Shown here one piece after another: positions 22,103-29,812 of a stretch of 64,000 nt of DNA. The notes beneath the pieces were generated by a model. The model ran no database searches, was not told the origin of the DNA, and saw only the letters and a list, made by a program, of their open reading frames with translations. Source of the stretch: Massilia sp. IC2-278 (GTDB lineage: Bacteria > Pseudomonadota > Gammaproteobacteria > Burkholderiales > Burkholderiaceae_D); contig NZ_JAJFES010000001.1 in assembly GCF_020708045.1 (NCBI RefSeq), positions 620,001-684,000 of the forward strand, read 5' to 3'. How positions within the stretch are numbered: position 1 is the stretch's first letter; each line of letters opens with the position of its first letter. A program made the translations under genes and the position numbers.

Positions 22103-24142
22103 ATGATCTTCGTTCATCAAGCGCCGGCCCCGGCCTTCTTCACCGCATTCGTGCAAGACTTCCTGCGCGGCCGCGACCGTAGTCCGGCACAGCTGGCGCA
22201 AGAGAGCCTCATCTACCCGCGTCAGGTAGAGCAAGCGCTGTATGGCGCGCTGCGTGAGCAATTCGCCGGTAAGTGCGCGTATTGCGAACACCCGCTGGAC
22301 TTCAGCAACAAAGGGCATATCGAGCAGTTCCGTCCAAAACGCCTGTACGGCGCCCACGCGTCGCTTGACTGGAGCAATCTGCTGCTGGCTTGCGCGGTCT
22401 GCAACCGCAACAAGCGCGCCCGCTTTCCCCTGCTCGGAGACGAGATGCAACCAGAGCTGGCGTACGAGAACCGGCTACGCCGTGAGCAGCCGCTGCTGCT
22501 GCATCCCTGCATCGACCAGCCTGACGAGCACCTGCGCTTCTCCAGCGATGGCATGGTCCATGGGTTGACCGAGCGAGGCAACGTCAGTATTGCCTTGCTC
22601 GATTTGAACCGCATGCAGCTTGTCGCGGCAAGGGCGTCGGCCATCGCCGAGCTGATGCTACTGCCGGTCGAGGCGCGCGCAGCGCTCGTCACGCACGAGA
22701 CGTCGTACGCGGCAAGCCTGATGCATGCACTGCGCTCGCTTGGGAACAAGGCATTCGTCGGTGAGATCCGCAAGGCCAGCGTGCGCCAGGTCCGCTTCTT
22801 CGAGGCCAGCGCGCCGGTCGCCACGGACAGGGGCGAAGGCCTGGCCGGCTACCAGGCATACGAGCGCTATATCGAGCGCGTCGAGTTGCGCAACATCGGT
22901 ACGCTGGCGGCGCTCGACCTCGACCTGCTCGCCGAGACCGAGGAGCGCACGCCCGGGTTTGTACTGCTGGGGGAGAACGGCATCGGGAAGTCGACCATCC
23001 TGCGTGCGATCGCCTGCGCGCTGGCCGGGCCGGCGTATGCGCGCAAGCTGCGCCTGACCAGCAATTCCCTGCTGGCCGCCGGCGCGCGCACGGGGTCGAT
23101 CATGGTGCGGGTCTCGGGCTATCCAGAACCGATCAAGGTCACGCTGCGGCGCGGCCGGCCGCTGGTCTACAGCACTCGGGACGGCAAGGCGCTGGTACTG
23201 GCCTACGGCGCCAGCCGGCTGCTCGCGGCGGGGCGCCACAAGGCGGAAACCGGGGAGCGCCACGCCAAGATCCGCAACCTCTTCGATCCCTTCGTGCCGG
23301 TGGGGGACGCCAGCGCCTGGCTCGACACGATCGGGGCTGGCCGGGTCGACGACGTCCGTGCGACGCTTGAACATATCCTCAACGAGGCACCGGCAGGGCC
23401 AGTGCGCGTGGTGCATGCGCAGGAGGGCGGCCTGCGCTTTGCGATCGGCGGCAGTGTGCCGCGGCCGGTGGCCGCCCTAAGCGACGGCTACAAGTCGCTG
23501 ATCGGCATCGCCGGCGACATCATGGCGGTCATGCACGCGGCCCACTTCGAGACGATGGCAGAAGCAATGGGCATCGTCCTGATCGACGAGTTGGGCAACC
23601 ACTTCCATCCGCAGCTGAAGCTGCGCATTGTCGGGGCGCTGCGCACGGCGTTTCCAAAAATCCAGTTCATCTACACAACCCACGAACCGCTGTGCCTGCG
23701 CGGCATGGGTTCTGGCGAGATCGCGGTGCTGCGCCGCGACGAGCAGGGCGTCTACCTGCTGACCGGCCTGCCCGAGGTGGCCACGATGCGCATCGACCAG
23801 TTGCTGGCGTCCGAACACTTCGGCCTGGGCAGTACGGTCGATCCTGCGCGCGTGGCCGAGATCAAGCGTTATCACATGCTGGTGTCCAGCACCGAACGCG
23901 ACGCAGCGGAAGAGGAAGAGCTGCGCGCGCTGCAGGACATGCTGGCTCAGACCGAATACCTAGGCGGATCGCGCCGCGAGCGCATGTTGCTGAGTTTGCT
24001 CGACATGCACGATGGCGAGTTGCCGCGGATGCCGGGTGCCGCGGTCGATGCGCGCGAAATTTCGGCGCGCACACGCAAGCGCCTGTCGCAGATACTGGAA
24101 GCGGTCGGTCCGGCCACTCATCCCGGCAAGGGGGCGGCATGA
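22103..24142 (+). CDS. HNH domain - AAA ATPase fusion (PtuA-like), candidate defence protein
   Basis: The 679-residue protein starts after GGAGGAGA. Residues 55-110 form an HNH zinc-finger nuclease fold: C58AYC61, GHIEQFRPK (72-79), WSNLLLAC97AVC100NRNK. Residues 255-560 form an SMC/ABC-like ATPase of the AAA_15/21 type: ERVELRNIGTL, Walker A GENGIGKST (290-298), AYGASRL (368-373), signature LSDGYKSL (459-466), Walker B IVLIDELGNHFHP (D495, E496) and TTHEPL (525-530). The ATPase resembles PtuA of Septu and ATPases of some retron systems, but there the HNH protein is separate. In this copy the usual IEH of the HNH motif is IEQ (Gln75), so the fused HNH may be inactive. The stop overlaps the next start (ATGA). 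Confidence 0.85.
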   Translation: MIFVHQAPAPAFFTAFVQDFLRGRDRSPAQLAQESLIYPRQVEQALYGALREQFAGKCAYCEHPLDFSNKGHIEQFRPKRLYGAHASLDWSNLLLACAVCNRNKRARFPLLGDEMQPELAYENRLRREQPLLLHPCIDQPDEHLRFSSDGMVHGLTERGNVSIALLDLNRMQLVAARASAIAELMLLPVEARAALVTHETSYAASLMHALRSLGNKAFVGEIRKASVRQVRFFEASAPVATDRGEGLAGYQAYERYIERVELRNIGTLAALDLDLLAETEERTPGFVLLGENGIGKSTILRAIACALAGPAYARKLRLTSNSLLAAGARTGSIMVRVSGYPEPIKVTLRRGRPLVYSTRDGKALVLAYGASRLLAAGRHKAETGERHAKIRNLFDPFVPVGDASAWLDTIGAGRVDDVRATLEHILNEAPAGPVRVVHAQEGGLRFAIGGSVPRPVAALSDGYKSLIGIAGDIMAVMHAAHFETMAEAMGIVLIDELGNHFHPQLKLRIVGALRTAFPKIQFIYTTHEPLCLRGMGSGEIAVLRRDEQGVYLLTGLPEVATMRIDQLLASEHFGLGSTVDPARVAEIKRYHMLVSSTERDAAEEEELRALQDMLAQTEYLGGSRRERMLLSLLDMHDGELPRMPGAAVDAREISARTRKRLSQILEAVGPATHPGKGAA

Positions 24143-24993
24143 TCCGCTATCCACGCCGCGGCGAGACCGTGCCGCGCCCGCCCGTCCCGCTGCGCGGCGG
24201 CAAGAAGGGCAACGCGCGCAAGGAGCGCGAGCACAACGCGCCCCATCTCGCCAGCGGGGACAAGGACAAGCTGAAGTTCGGCCTCTACAAGCACGACGAC
24301 GTGCGCCAGGCGCTGCACCAGCTGTTCGGCCGCAAGTGCGTGTTCTGCGAATCGAGCCTGCTGGGTACCCAGCCCGGCGATATCGAGCATTACCGGCCCA
24401 AGGGTGAGGCCAGCGTCCTCGACCCGGCGAGCGGAAAACACCGTCCAATTTCCGCCGGCTACCCCTGGCTGGCGGCATCCTGGAGCAATCTGCTGCTGTC
24501 GTGCGCGGACTGCAACCGGCCACGCAGGCAGGTGGATGGCGCCGGCGCGGTTCGGGTGATGGGTAAGTCCTGCCTGTTTCCCCTGGCCGACGAGAAGGCG
24601 CGCGCGGCGACCCCCTGGGCGGTGCGCAGGGAAGCGGCCTTGCTGCTCAATCCGCGCCGCGATGATCCCGACTTGCACCTGGCCTTCACGGACGAAGGCG
24701 GGATCACGGCCAGGCGCGGCGAAGGCGGCGCCAGCGCGCGCGGCGCCGCCACTATTACTTGCTGCGGCCTCGACCGCGCCGAGCTGGTCGAAATGCGCCT
24801 GCGCCATGCGAAAACCGTCATGGCGGCGATCAGGCACATCATCCTGGCACTCGAGCAGGGCCGCGAACCGGACGACGACCTCGACGACCTGCTGGCGCTG
24901 CTCGCACCCCATTCCTCCTACGTCGCCTTTACCCGGCACCTGGTCCGCACCCATCTTTCGCCCTACCTGGACAAGCTCGGACTCGCACCATGA
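24139..24993 (+). CDS. HNH endonuclease (PtuB/TIGR02646-like)
   Basis: ATG 24139 overlaps the ATPase stop and gives 284 residues. The HNH motif is complete: C67VFC70, DIEHYRPK (81-88, with the Glu-His pair), WSNLLLSC121ADC124NRPR. The basic N-terminus (PLRGGKKGNARKEREH) suits DNA or RNA binding. Gene order ATPase then HNH matches the ptuAB pair of Septu. The two HNH domains of this operon share the whole motif layout and probably arose by duplication. The last 4 nt overlap the patatin gene, so all three proteins are probably translated from one message. Confidence 0.88.
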   Translation: MIRYPRRGETVPRPPVPLRGGKKGNARKEREHNAPHLASGDKDKLKFGLYKHDDVRQALHQLFGRKCVFCESSLLGTQPGDIEHYRPKGEASVLDPASGKHRPISAGYPWLAASWSNLLLSCADCNRPRRQVDGAGAVRVMGKSCLFPLADEKARAATPWAVRREAALLLNPRRDDPDLHLAFTDEGGITARRGEGGASARGAATITCCGLDRAELVEMRLRHAKTVMAAIRHIILALEQGREPDDDLDDLLALLAPHSSYVAFTRHLVRTHLSPYLDKLGLAP

Positions 24994-27077
24994 CCATCGA
25001 ATCTTCCGTATTCGCCGCCGGCGCGGCCTGCATCCCACCTGGCCCGGCAATGCCGGAGTGCGATCTCCTGATGAAGGGCGGCGTCACCAGCGGCATTGTC
25101 TATCCCCAGCTGGTCGAGCGGCTGGCGCGCGATTACCGCCTGCGCCACATCGGCGGCACCTCGGCCGGGGCTATCGCGGCCGCCACTGCCGCGGCGGCCG
25201 AGCTCGGGCGCCAGAGCGGCGCGAATCCCAATGCCTTTGCCGACCTCGGTCGCCTGCCGGCCTACCTCGGGCGCCAGATGCGCGGCCGCAGCCGTCTGCT
25301 GCACCTGTTCCAGCCGGCGCCGGCGCTGCGCCCAGCCTTCGAGATGGCACTGGCGCTGCTAGCCACGCCGGGCAAGGCGAATGCCTTCGCCCTGCTGCTG
25401 GCGAACATCGTGCATCCCTTTCTGCTGGCGCTCGGCGTTCTTGCGCTGGTAACAGGCATGCATGCGCTGGCCGACGCAGCGCCGGCCACCATGCTGGCCA
25501 GTGCCGCCGCTACCGCTTTGCCCGCAGCGCTGGCCTGCGGCGCCTGGCGCCTGGTTGCGGCGCGTAGCCGCGAACCGCGCGCCGCCATGGCCCGCGCGCG
25601 CGCAAACCGGACGGGGAAGCGGGTGCGCCTCGCCCAGCCCGCCGACTGGCTCGGCGCCTTCGGCTTCGCAGCCCTGGCGGCCGTCGTCCTGCTGCATGCA
25701 GCCTGGCTGCAGGGCGCGCCGCTGGTGCTGCTGCGCGCCCTGGTGGCACTGCTGGCAGCCAGCGCCATCGTGGCCGGCATCGCGGCCTGGCGCTGGCTAC
25801 GCGAGCTGGCCGCTGGCGTGCGGGACAATCATTTTGGCGTCTGCTCAGGCTCTGGGTCGGCCAGCGGCCGTCCCGAGGCGCTCACCGACTGGCTCGAGCG
25901 CTACTTGGCCGGGCTGGGCGGTATTGAGGGCAGTATGCCGCTGACCTTCGCCCACCTGTGGAACGCCGACCCGCGCGGCGTACATGCAGGCATCGAGTGC
26001 GGCTGCGATCGTGGCGACCGGCGTATCCATCTCGAGATGATGACTACCGCCCTGAGCCAGCATACCGCCTACGCCATCCCGTTTCGCGCGAACGCCGGCG
26101 CCTTCTACTTCGCGCCCAGCGAGTGGGCGCGGCTGTTTCCGGCGCACGTGCTGGACTGGCTGCGCGCTAGCGCCCTGGGTACCTCGCGCCGCCACCCGGC
26201 AACAGGCGAGGAACTGGTGCCGCTGGTGCGCGACGGGCGGCTGCCGGTGATCGTCGGCGTGCGCATGAGCCTGAGCTTTCCGGTGCTGCTCAGCGCCGTG
26301 CCGATGTTTGCGCTCGACCAGACCGACAGGCAGGATGGCAAGGCGACGGTCAAGCGGGTCTGGTTCACCGACGGCGGCGTGACCAGCAACCTGCCGCTGC
26401 AAGCCTTCGACGAGCTGCTGCCGGCGCGTCCGGTGTTTACGATCAACCTGAAGCCAGAGCACCCGGCGCATCGGATCGACACGGCTGCCGGACCGGCATG
26501 CGGGCGGGTCTACCTGCCTCAGGATAACCGGGGCGGCGGCGGGCGCTACTGGAAGAGCTTCGACGAGTCCGGCGACTTCGCCATCGGGAAGTTTTTGTGG
26601 ACCTTCGTCGATACCATGCAAAGCTGGCGCGACGAAATGCTGTTCCCGTACTCCGCCTATCGCGGTCGGATTGCCCAGATCAGCCTGCGCGACGAAGAGG
26701 GCGGCCTGAACCTGGCCATGTCGCGCGCGCAGATCCGTGAGCTGGCCGCCGCGGGCGGACGCGCCGGCAACCTAATCTACCGCCGTTTCCATCCCGGCGC
26801 GCAGGGAAGCGGCTGGCCCAACCACCAGCGCCTGGCCTTGCTGAACTTGTTCGGCAACCTGGAAACCATGGCGCTCGCCGCCGATGCCTCGCCCGACCGC
26901 GCCGCCTGGGACGCGGTGCTCGTGGACGCCGGCCTCAACCGAACGCAATTGGGCACCGCGCGCCTAATGCTGAGGGGGCTGGCCAGGACCGGCGGCCGCC
27001 TGCGCCGGACGCCCGCGGGACTGCTGGACTGCGCGGGCAATCCGCACACCAGGCTAGGCATGGGGCCTCAGCTCTAG
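24990..27077 (+). CDS. Patatin-like phospholipase with four-helix membrane insert
   Basis: ATG 24990 (ATGA overlap) gives 695 residues. The patatin motifs are present: oxyanion loop MKGGVTSGIVYP (28-39), nucleophile elbow GTSAG (Ser58), and the catalytic dyad aspartate in TDGGVTSNLP (Asp462). Between them, about residues 132-270, lie four hydrophobic segments (such as FALLLANIVHPFLLALGVLA and APLVLLRALVALLAASAIVA), so the enzyme is probably anchored in the inner membrane. Patatins serve as membrane-degrading effectors in several anti-phage systems (for example CapV in CBASS). Coupling to the HNH-ATPase and HNH genes suggests the same job here: abortive membrane damage after sensing. A housekeeping lipase is possible but would not explain the operon. 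Confidence 0.87.
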   Translation: MTIESSVFAAGAACIPPGPAMPECDLLMKGGVTSGIVYPQLVERLARDYRLRHIGGTSAGAIAAATAAAAELGRQSGANPNAFADLGRLPAYLGRQMRGRSRLLHLFQPAPALRPAFEMALALLATPGKANAFALLLANIVHPFLLALGVLALVTGMHALADAAPATMLASAAATALPAALACGAWRLVAARSREPRAAMARARANRTGKRVRLAQPADWLGAFGFAALAAVVLLHAAWLQGAPLVLLRALVALLAASAIVAGIAAWRWLRELAAGVRDNHFGVCSGSGSASGRPEALTDWLERYLAGLGGIEGSMPLTFAHLWNADPRGVHAGIECGCDRGDRRIHLEMMTTALSQHTAYAIPFRANAGAFYFAPSEWARLFPAHVLDWLRASALGTSRRHPATGEELVPLVRDGRLPVIVGVRMSLSFPVLLSAVPMFALDQTDRQDGKATVKRVWFTDGGVTSNLPLQAFDELLPARPVFTINLKPEHPAHRIDTAAGPACGRVYLPQDNRGGGGRYWKSFDESGDFAIGKFLWTFVDTMQSWRDEMLFPYSAYRGRIAQISLRDEEGGLNLAMSRAQIRELAAAGGRAGNLIYRRFHPGAQGSGWPNHQRLALLNLFGNLETMALAADASPDRAAWDAVLVDAGLNRTQLGTARLMLRGLARTGGRLRRTPAGLLDCAGNPHTRLGMGPQL

Positions 27078-27138
27078 GAGCAGGCGGACCGACCCGTCCA
27101 GTATACTCCTGTCATGTTCAACTGATACGGGAGGAAGG

Positions 27139-28098
27139 ATGCGTCCGCAGATACTGGTGCTGGGTTCCGGCTGGATGCCGCAGGTAAGCGAGGAACTCGA
27201 TCGGCATTTCGCTTGCCACTACTTGGCGCGGGTGCCGCAGGAAGAACGCCCGGGCTTCATCGAGCACATCGCCCCCGCGGTGCGTGCTGTGTTCACCAGC
27301 GGCACTGTCGGCATCGACGCCGCGCTCGCGGCCCGCCTGCCCGCGCTCGAGATCGTCGCGGTCCACGGCGTCGGCGTGGATGCGGTCGATTTCGCAGCGC
27401 TGGCGCCACGCGGCATTCTGGTTTCCAACACGCCCGACGTACTCACCGACGACGTCGCCGACCTGGCCGTGGCCCTGGTGCTGGCCGCCGCGCGGCGCCT
27501 GCCCATGCTCGACCGCTACGTACGCACCGGCGGCTGGGAAGCGAAGCGGCCCCTGGCGCCCAATCGGGCCCTGCGCGGCAAGGTTGCCGGCATCCTCGGG
27601 CTGGGGCGCATCGGCCAGGCGGTGGCCGCGCGCCTGGAGGGCTTCGGCATGCAGATCCGCTACCACCAGCGCAGCACGGCGCAGCTGGCGTATCCGCGCA
27701 GCGCTTCGCTCCTCGACCTGGCGCGCGACAGCGATTACCTGGTCGTCTGCGCGCCGGGCGGTCCCGGCACGCGCCACCTGGTCGACGCGGCCGTCATCGA
27801 TGCGCTCGGTCCGGAAGGCACGCTGGTGAACATCGCGCGCGGCTCGCTGGTGGACGAGGCGGCGCTGGTGGAGGCCCTGCAGCAGGGCAGCCTGGGCGCC
27901 GCCGCGCTTGACGTCTTCGAGGACGAGCCGCGCGTGCCGCCGGCCCTGATGGCGATGGACAACGTGGTCCTGGCTCCGCACGTGGGCAGCTTCACGCTGG
28001 AAGCGCGCACGGCGATGGGCATGCTGGCGATCGCCAACCTGCTGGCCCATTTCGCGGGGGAGCCGCTGCCGACGCCGGTGCCGGGCAAGCCGGCCTGA
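27139..28098 (+). CDS. D-isomer-specific 2-hydroxyacid dehydrogenase
   Basis: The 319-residue protein has the Rossmann motif GILGLGRIGQAVA, the substrate arginine in NIARGSLVDE, the glutamate in FEDEPRVP and the catalytic histidine in LAPHVGS. It should interconvert a 2-keto acid and its D-hydroxy acid with NAD(P)H; the VHGVGVDAVD segment fits the hydroxypyruvate/glyoxylate reductase branch. GGAGGAAGG precedes ATG 27139, and TATACT at 27102-27107 is a possible -10, so it has its own promoter after the patatin gene. Confidence 0.92.
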   Translation: MRPQILVLGSGWMPQVSEELDRHFACHYLARVPQEERPGFIEHIAPAVRAVFTSGTVGIDAALAARLPALEIVAVHGVGVDAVDFAALAPRGILVSNTPDVLTDDVADLAVALVLAAARRLPMLDRYVRTGGWEAKRPLAPNRALRGKVAGILGLGRIGQAVAARLEGFGMQIRYHQRSTAQLAYPRSASLLDLARDSDYLVVCAPGGPGTRHLVDAAVIDALGPEGTLVNIARGSLVDEAALVEALQQGSLGAAALDVFEDEPRVPPALMAMDNVVLAPHVGSFTLEARTAMGMLAIANLLAHFAGEPLPTPVPGKPA

Positions 28099-28123
28099 GT
28101 CTCGTGTTGTCTCGTGTTCGGCT

Positions 28124-28942
28124 TCAGTGCGCCAGCAGCACCGGCAGGTGGGCGCGTTCGAGCAGGGTGCGGGTGACGCCGCCCAGCCGCAGTTCGCGGT
28201 AGCGGCTGTGGCCATAGGCGCCGCTCACCAGCAGGCTGGCGCGCTCGGCGATGTCAAGCAGGGCCTGGCCCGGCGCAGCCGCGGTGCGCTCGACCACCAC
28301 TTCCACCCGCACGCCGTGGCGGGCAAGCCAGGCGGCCATGTCGGCACCCGGCTCGTCGCCGTGCAGGCCGACCTCGCGCTCCGGGTTCACCAGCACCAGG
28401 CGGACCGTGTCCGCTCCCACCAGCAGCGGCAGGGCGGCGCCGATGGCGCGCAGCGCCGGCACGCTGCCGTCCCAGCCGGCCACGATCGTGCGGTCCAGGG
28501 GCTGGCCGGCGTAGGACGCCGGCACCACCAGCACCGGACGCGCGCTGTGCACGGCCAGGTACTGCGGCAGCGCGCGCTCGGCGCCGCCGCCCGGTTCGTC
28601 CTGGCCGGTGACCACCAGGTCGGCGTAGCGCGCCTGCAGCAGCAGGGCGTCGCGGCTCTCGTCCTCCACCAGGCGTTCTTCCAGCGAGGCCACGCCGAGC
28701 CGGCCTGCGCGTTCGGCGAAGCGCGCCAGGCTGGCGCGCGCCGCGGCGCGCAGGCTGTCGAATTCGTCGCTCGGCGCCACCGCCATTGAGCCGGTGAGCA
28801 GGGCGTAGGCAGGCCAGCTCAAACCGGTGCTGGCGCTGCCCACCAGGTGCGCGCCGTGCGCCTGCGCAAGCCAAGCCGCCGCCTGCAGGCGGGCGTCGAA
28901 CTGCGGGCTGTCGTCGACATGGACGACGATGGTCTTGAACAT
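28124..28942 (-). CDS. Universal stress protein, tandem UspA-type
   Basis: The 272-residue protein contains two Usp folds. The first starts MFKTIVVHVDDS; the second, after VLVVPASYAGQPLDRTIVAG, ends with LLVSGAYGHSRYRELRLGGV, the conserved ATP-loop region GxxGHS-type. A double-length Usp is typical of stress or redox-starvation genes. It follows the hemerythrin-like gene on the same strand (93 nt apart), and an FNR-type box lies upstream of that gene, which suggests induction at low oxygen. Confidence 0.9.
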   Translation of the reverse strand: MFKTIVVHVDDSPQFDARLQAAAWLAQAHGAHLVGSASTGLSWPAYALLTGSMAVAPSDEFDSLRAAARASLARFAERAGRLGVASLEERLVEDESRDALLLQARYADLVVTGQDEPGGGAERALPQYLAVHSARPVLVVPASYAGQPLDRTIVAGWDGSVPALRAIGAALPLLVGADTVRLVLVNPEREVGLHGDEPGADMAAWLARHGVRVEVVVERTAAAPGQALLDIAERASLLVSGAYGHSRYRELRLGGVTRTLLERAHLPVLLAH

Positions 28943-29035
28943 GATGATCGCTCCCTGTCAGGCAGCCGCTTATCGGCGCGCTTGGCGGCCGGCCTAGCGG
29001 CCCGATCCTCTGCTGCCAGATGCGCGCACCACGAT

Positions 29036-29479
29036 CTAGACCGCCGCTACCCGGTCGTGGCGTTTGAAGCGTGCCGCCGAGCCGGCCGGCTTGCGCGCAC
29101 GCGCGCCAGCGCCGACCAGGGCCAGGTCGGCCGTGAAGCGGTGCAGCGACAGGATGGCGTCGAGCGCGCCCAGGGCTTCACGCCCGAGCGTGGTGTCGCC
29201 GGCCTCGATGCGCGGCGTGACGCGGTGCAGGGCGCACAGGGCCAGCGCGTTGTCGGCCAGGTGGGCCTGCAAATTGCCGTGGCCGGTGCATTCCATCAGC
29301 GTTTCCTCATGGCGGAAGGCGGCTTCGACCTCGGCCACCAACAGCGGCCAGCCGGCGATGAACAGCGCGTCGGGCGCCGCCGCGAGCCGGGTGATACGTG
29401 CGCACAGCAGTTTGCGGGTATGGCGCATGACGCTGCCGATCACCTGCAAGCGCGCGTCGCTGCTATTGCCACGCATCAT
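29036..29479 (-). CDS. Hemerythrin-like protein with incomplete ligand set
   Basis: The 147-residue helical protein has the pattern AAFRHEETLM, then QAHLADN and LHRFTAD (His-x4-Asp). This matches the last part of the hemerythrin signature. Aligned by eye, the usual histidine before the EE pair is Ala and one of the paired downstream histidines is Asn, so several iron ligands may be missing. It may bind metal differently, or be a degenerate sensor. Start is ATG 29479 or 29476. The FNR-like box 65 bp upstream suggests anaerobic control. Confidence 0.65.
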   Translation of the reverse strand: MMRGNSSDARLQVIGSVMRHTRKLLCARITRLAAAPDALFIAGWPLLVAEVEAAFRHEETLMECTGHGNLQAHLADNALALCALHRVTPRIEAGDTTLGREALGALDAILSLHRFTADLALVGAGARARKPAGSAARFKRHDRVAAV

Positions 29480-29543
29480 GGCTGTTCCCCGTTCTGATCT
29501 AGCACGATAAAAAGCCAGTTTCGGCGCGTTGCAAAGCGCGGGT

Positions 29544-29557
29544 TTGATTTAAATCAA
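29544..29557. promoter_or_regulatory. FNR/ANR-type binding site
   Basis: TTGATTTAAATCAA is a perfect match to the TTGAT-N4-ATCAA consensus of the oxygen-sensing FNR/CRP family regulators. It lies 65 bp before the hemerythrin-like gene (minus strand), with the universal stress protein gene next on the same strand. Confidence 0.8.
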
Positions 29558-29637
29558 AGTGTAGTCCACAGGCCGGAAACGCGCTGGCGCAAGACCGTGT
29601 CCGGCGCCGCGCCAGGGAATCATGCGGAACTCTGCAT

Positions 29638-29666
29638 TTGTGCAAATGTAGTTGAGAGGTTAGAAT
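29638..29666 (+). promoter_or_regulatory. Sigma-70 promoter before mscS
   Basis: TTGTGC (29638-29643) and TAGAAT (29661-29666) are separated by exactly 17 nt. The promoter reads toward the short open frame at 29730 and the MscS gene at 29813. Confidence 0.65.
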
Positions 29667-29729
29667 CGCTTACTTTCAATGCGAACACCGGCGCAGCGCC
29701 GGCCGCATCGCCCTGAAAGGACCAAGACG

Positions 29730-29804
29730 ATGAGCTTCGTCGCATCGCGCCGGCCCATGCGCCGGCAACCGCATCACCCCGGCCTCAGCGCCGACGCAGG
29801 CTGA
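29730..29804 (+). CDS. Possible 24-residue leader peptide
   Basis: ATG 29730 follows GAAAGGACC and opens a 24-codon frame (MSFVASRRPMRRQPHHPGLS and four more residues) that ends 8 nt before the MscS start. The stop region supplies GAGGGA for the next gene. It may be a translated leader coupled to mscS, or chance. Confidence 0.3.
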   Translation: MSFVASRRPMRRQPHHPGLSADAG

Positions 29805-29812
29805 GGGACGGC

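Noticed and set aside
28100..28119. Direct repeat of GTCTCGTGTT between the dehydrogenase and Usp genes
   Set aside because: Only two 10-nt copies, no symmetry, no gene or regulatory context; likely chance or slippage.
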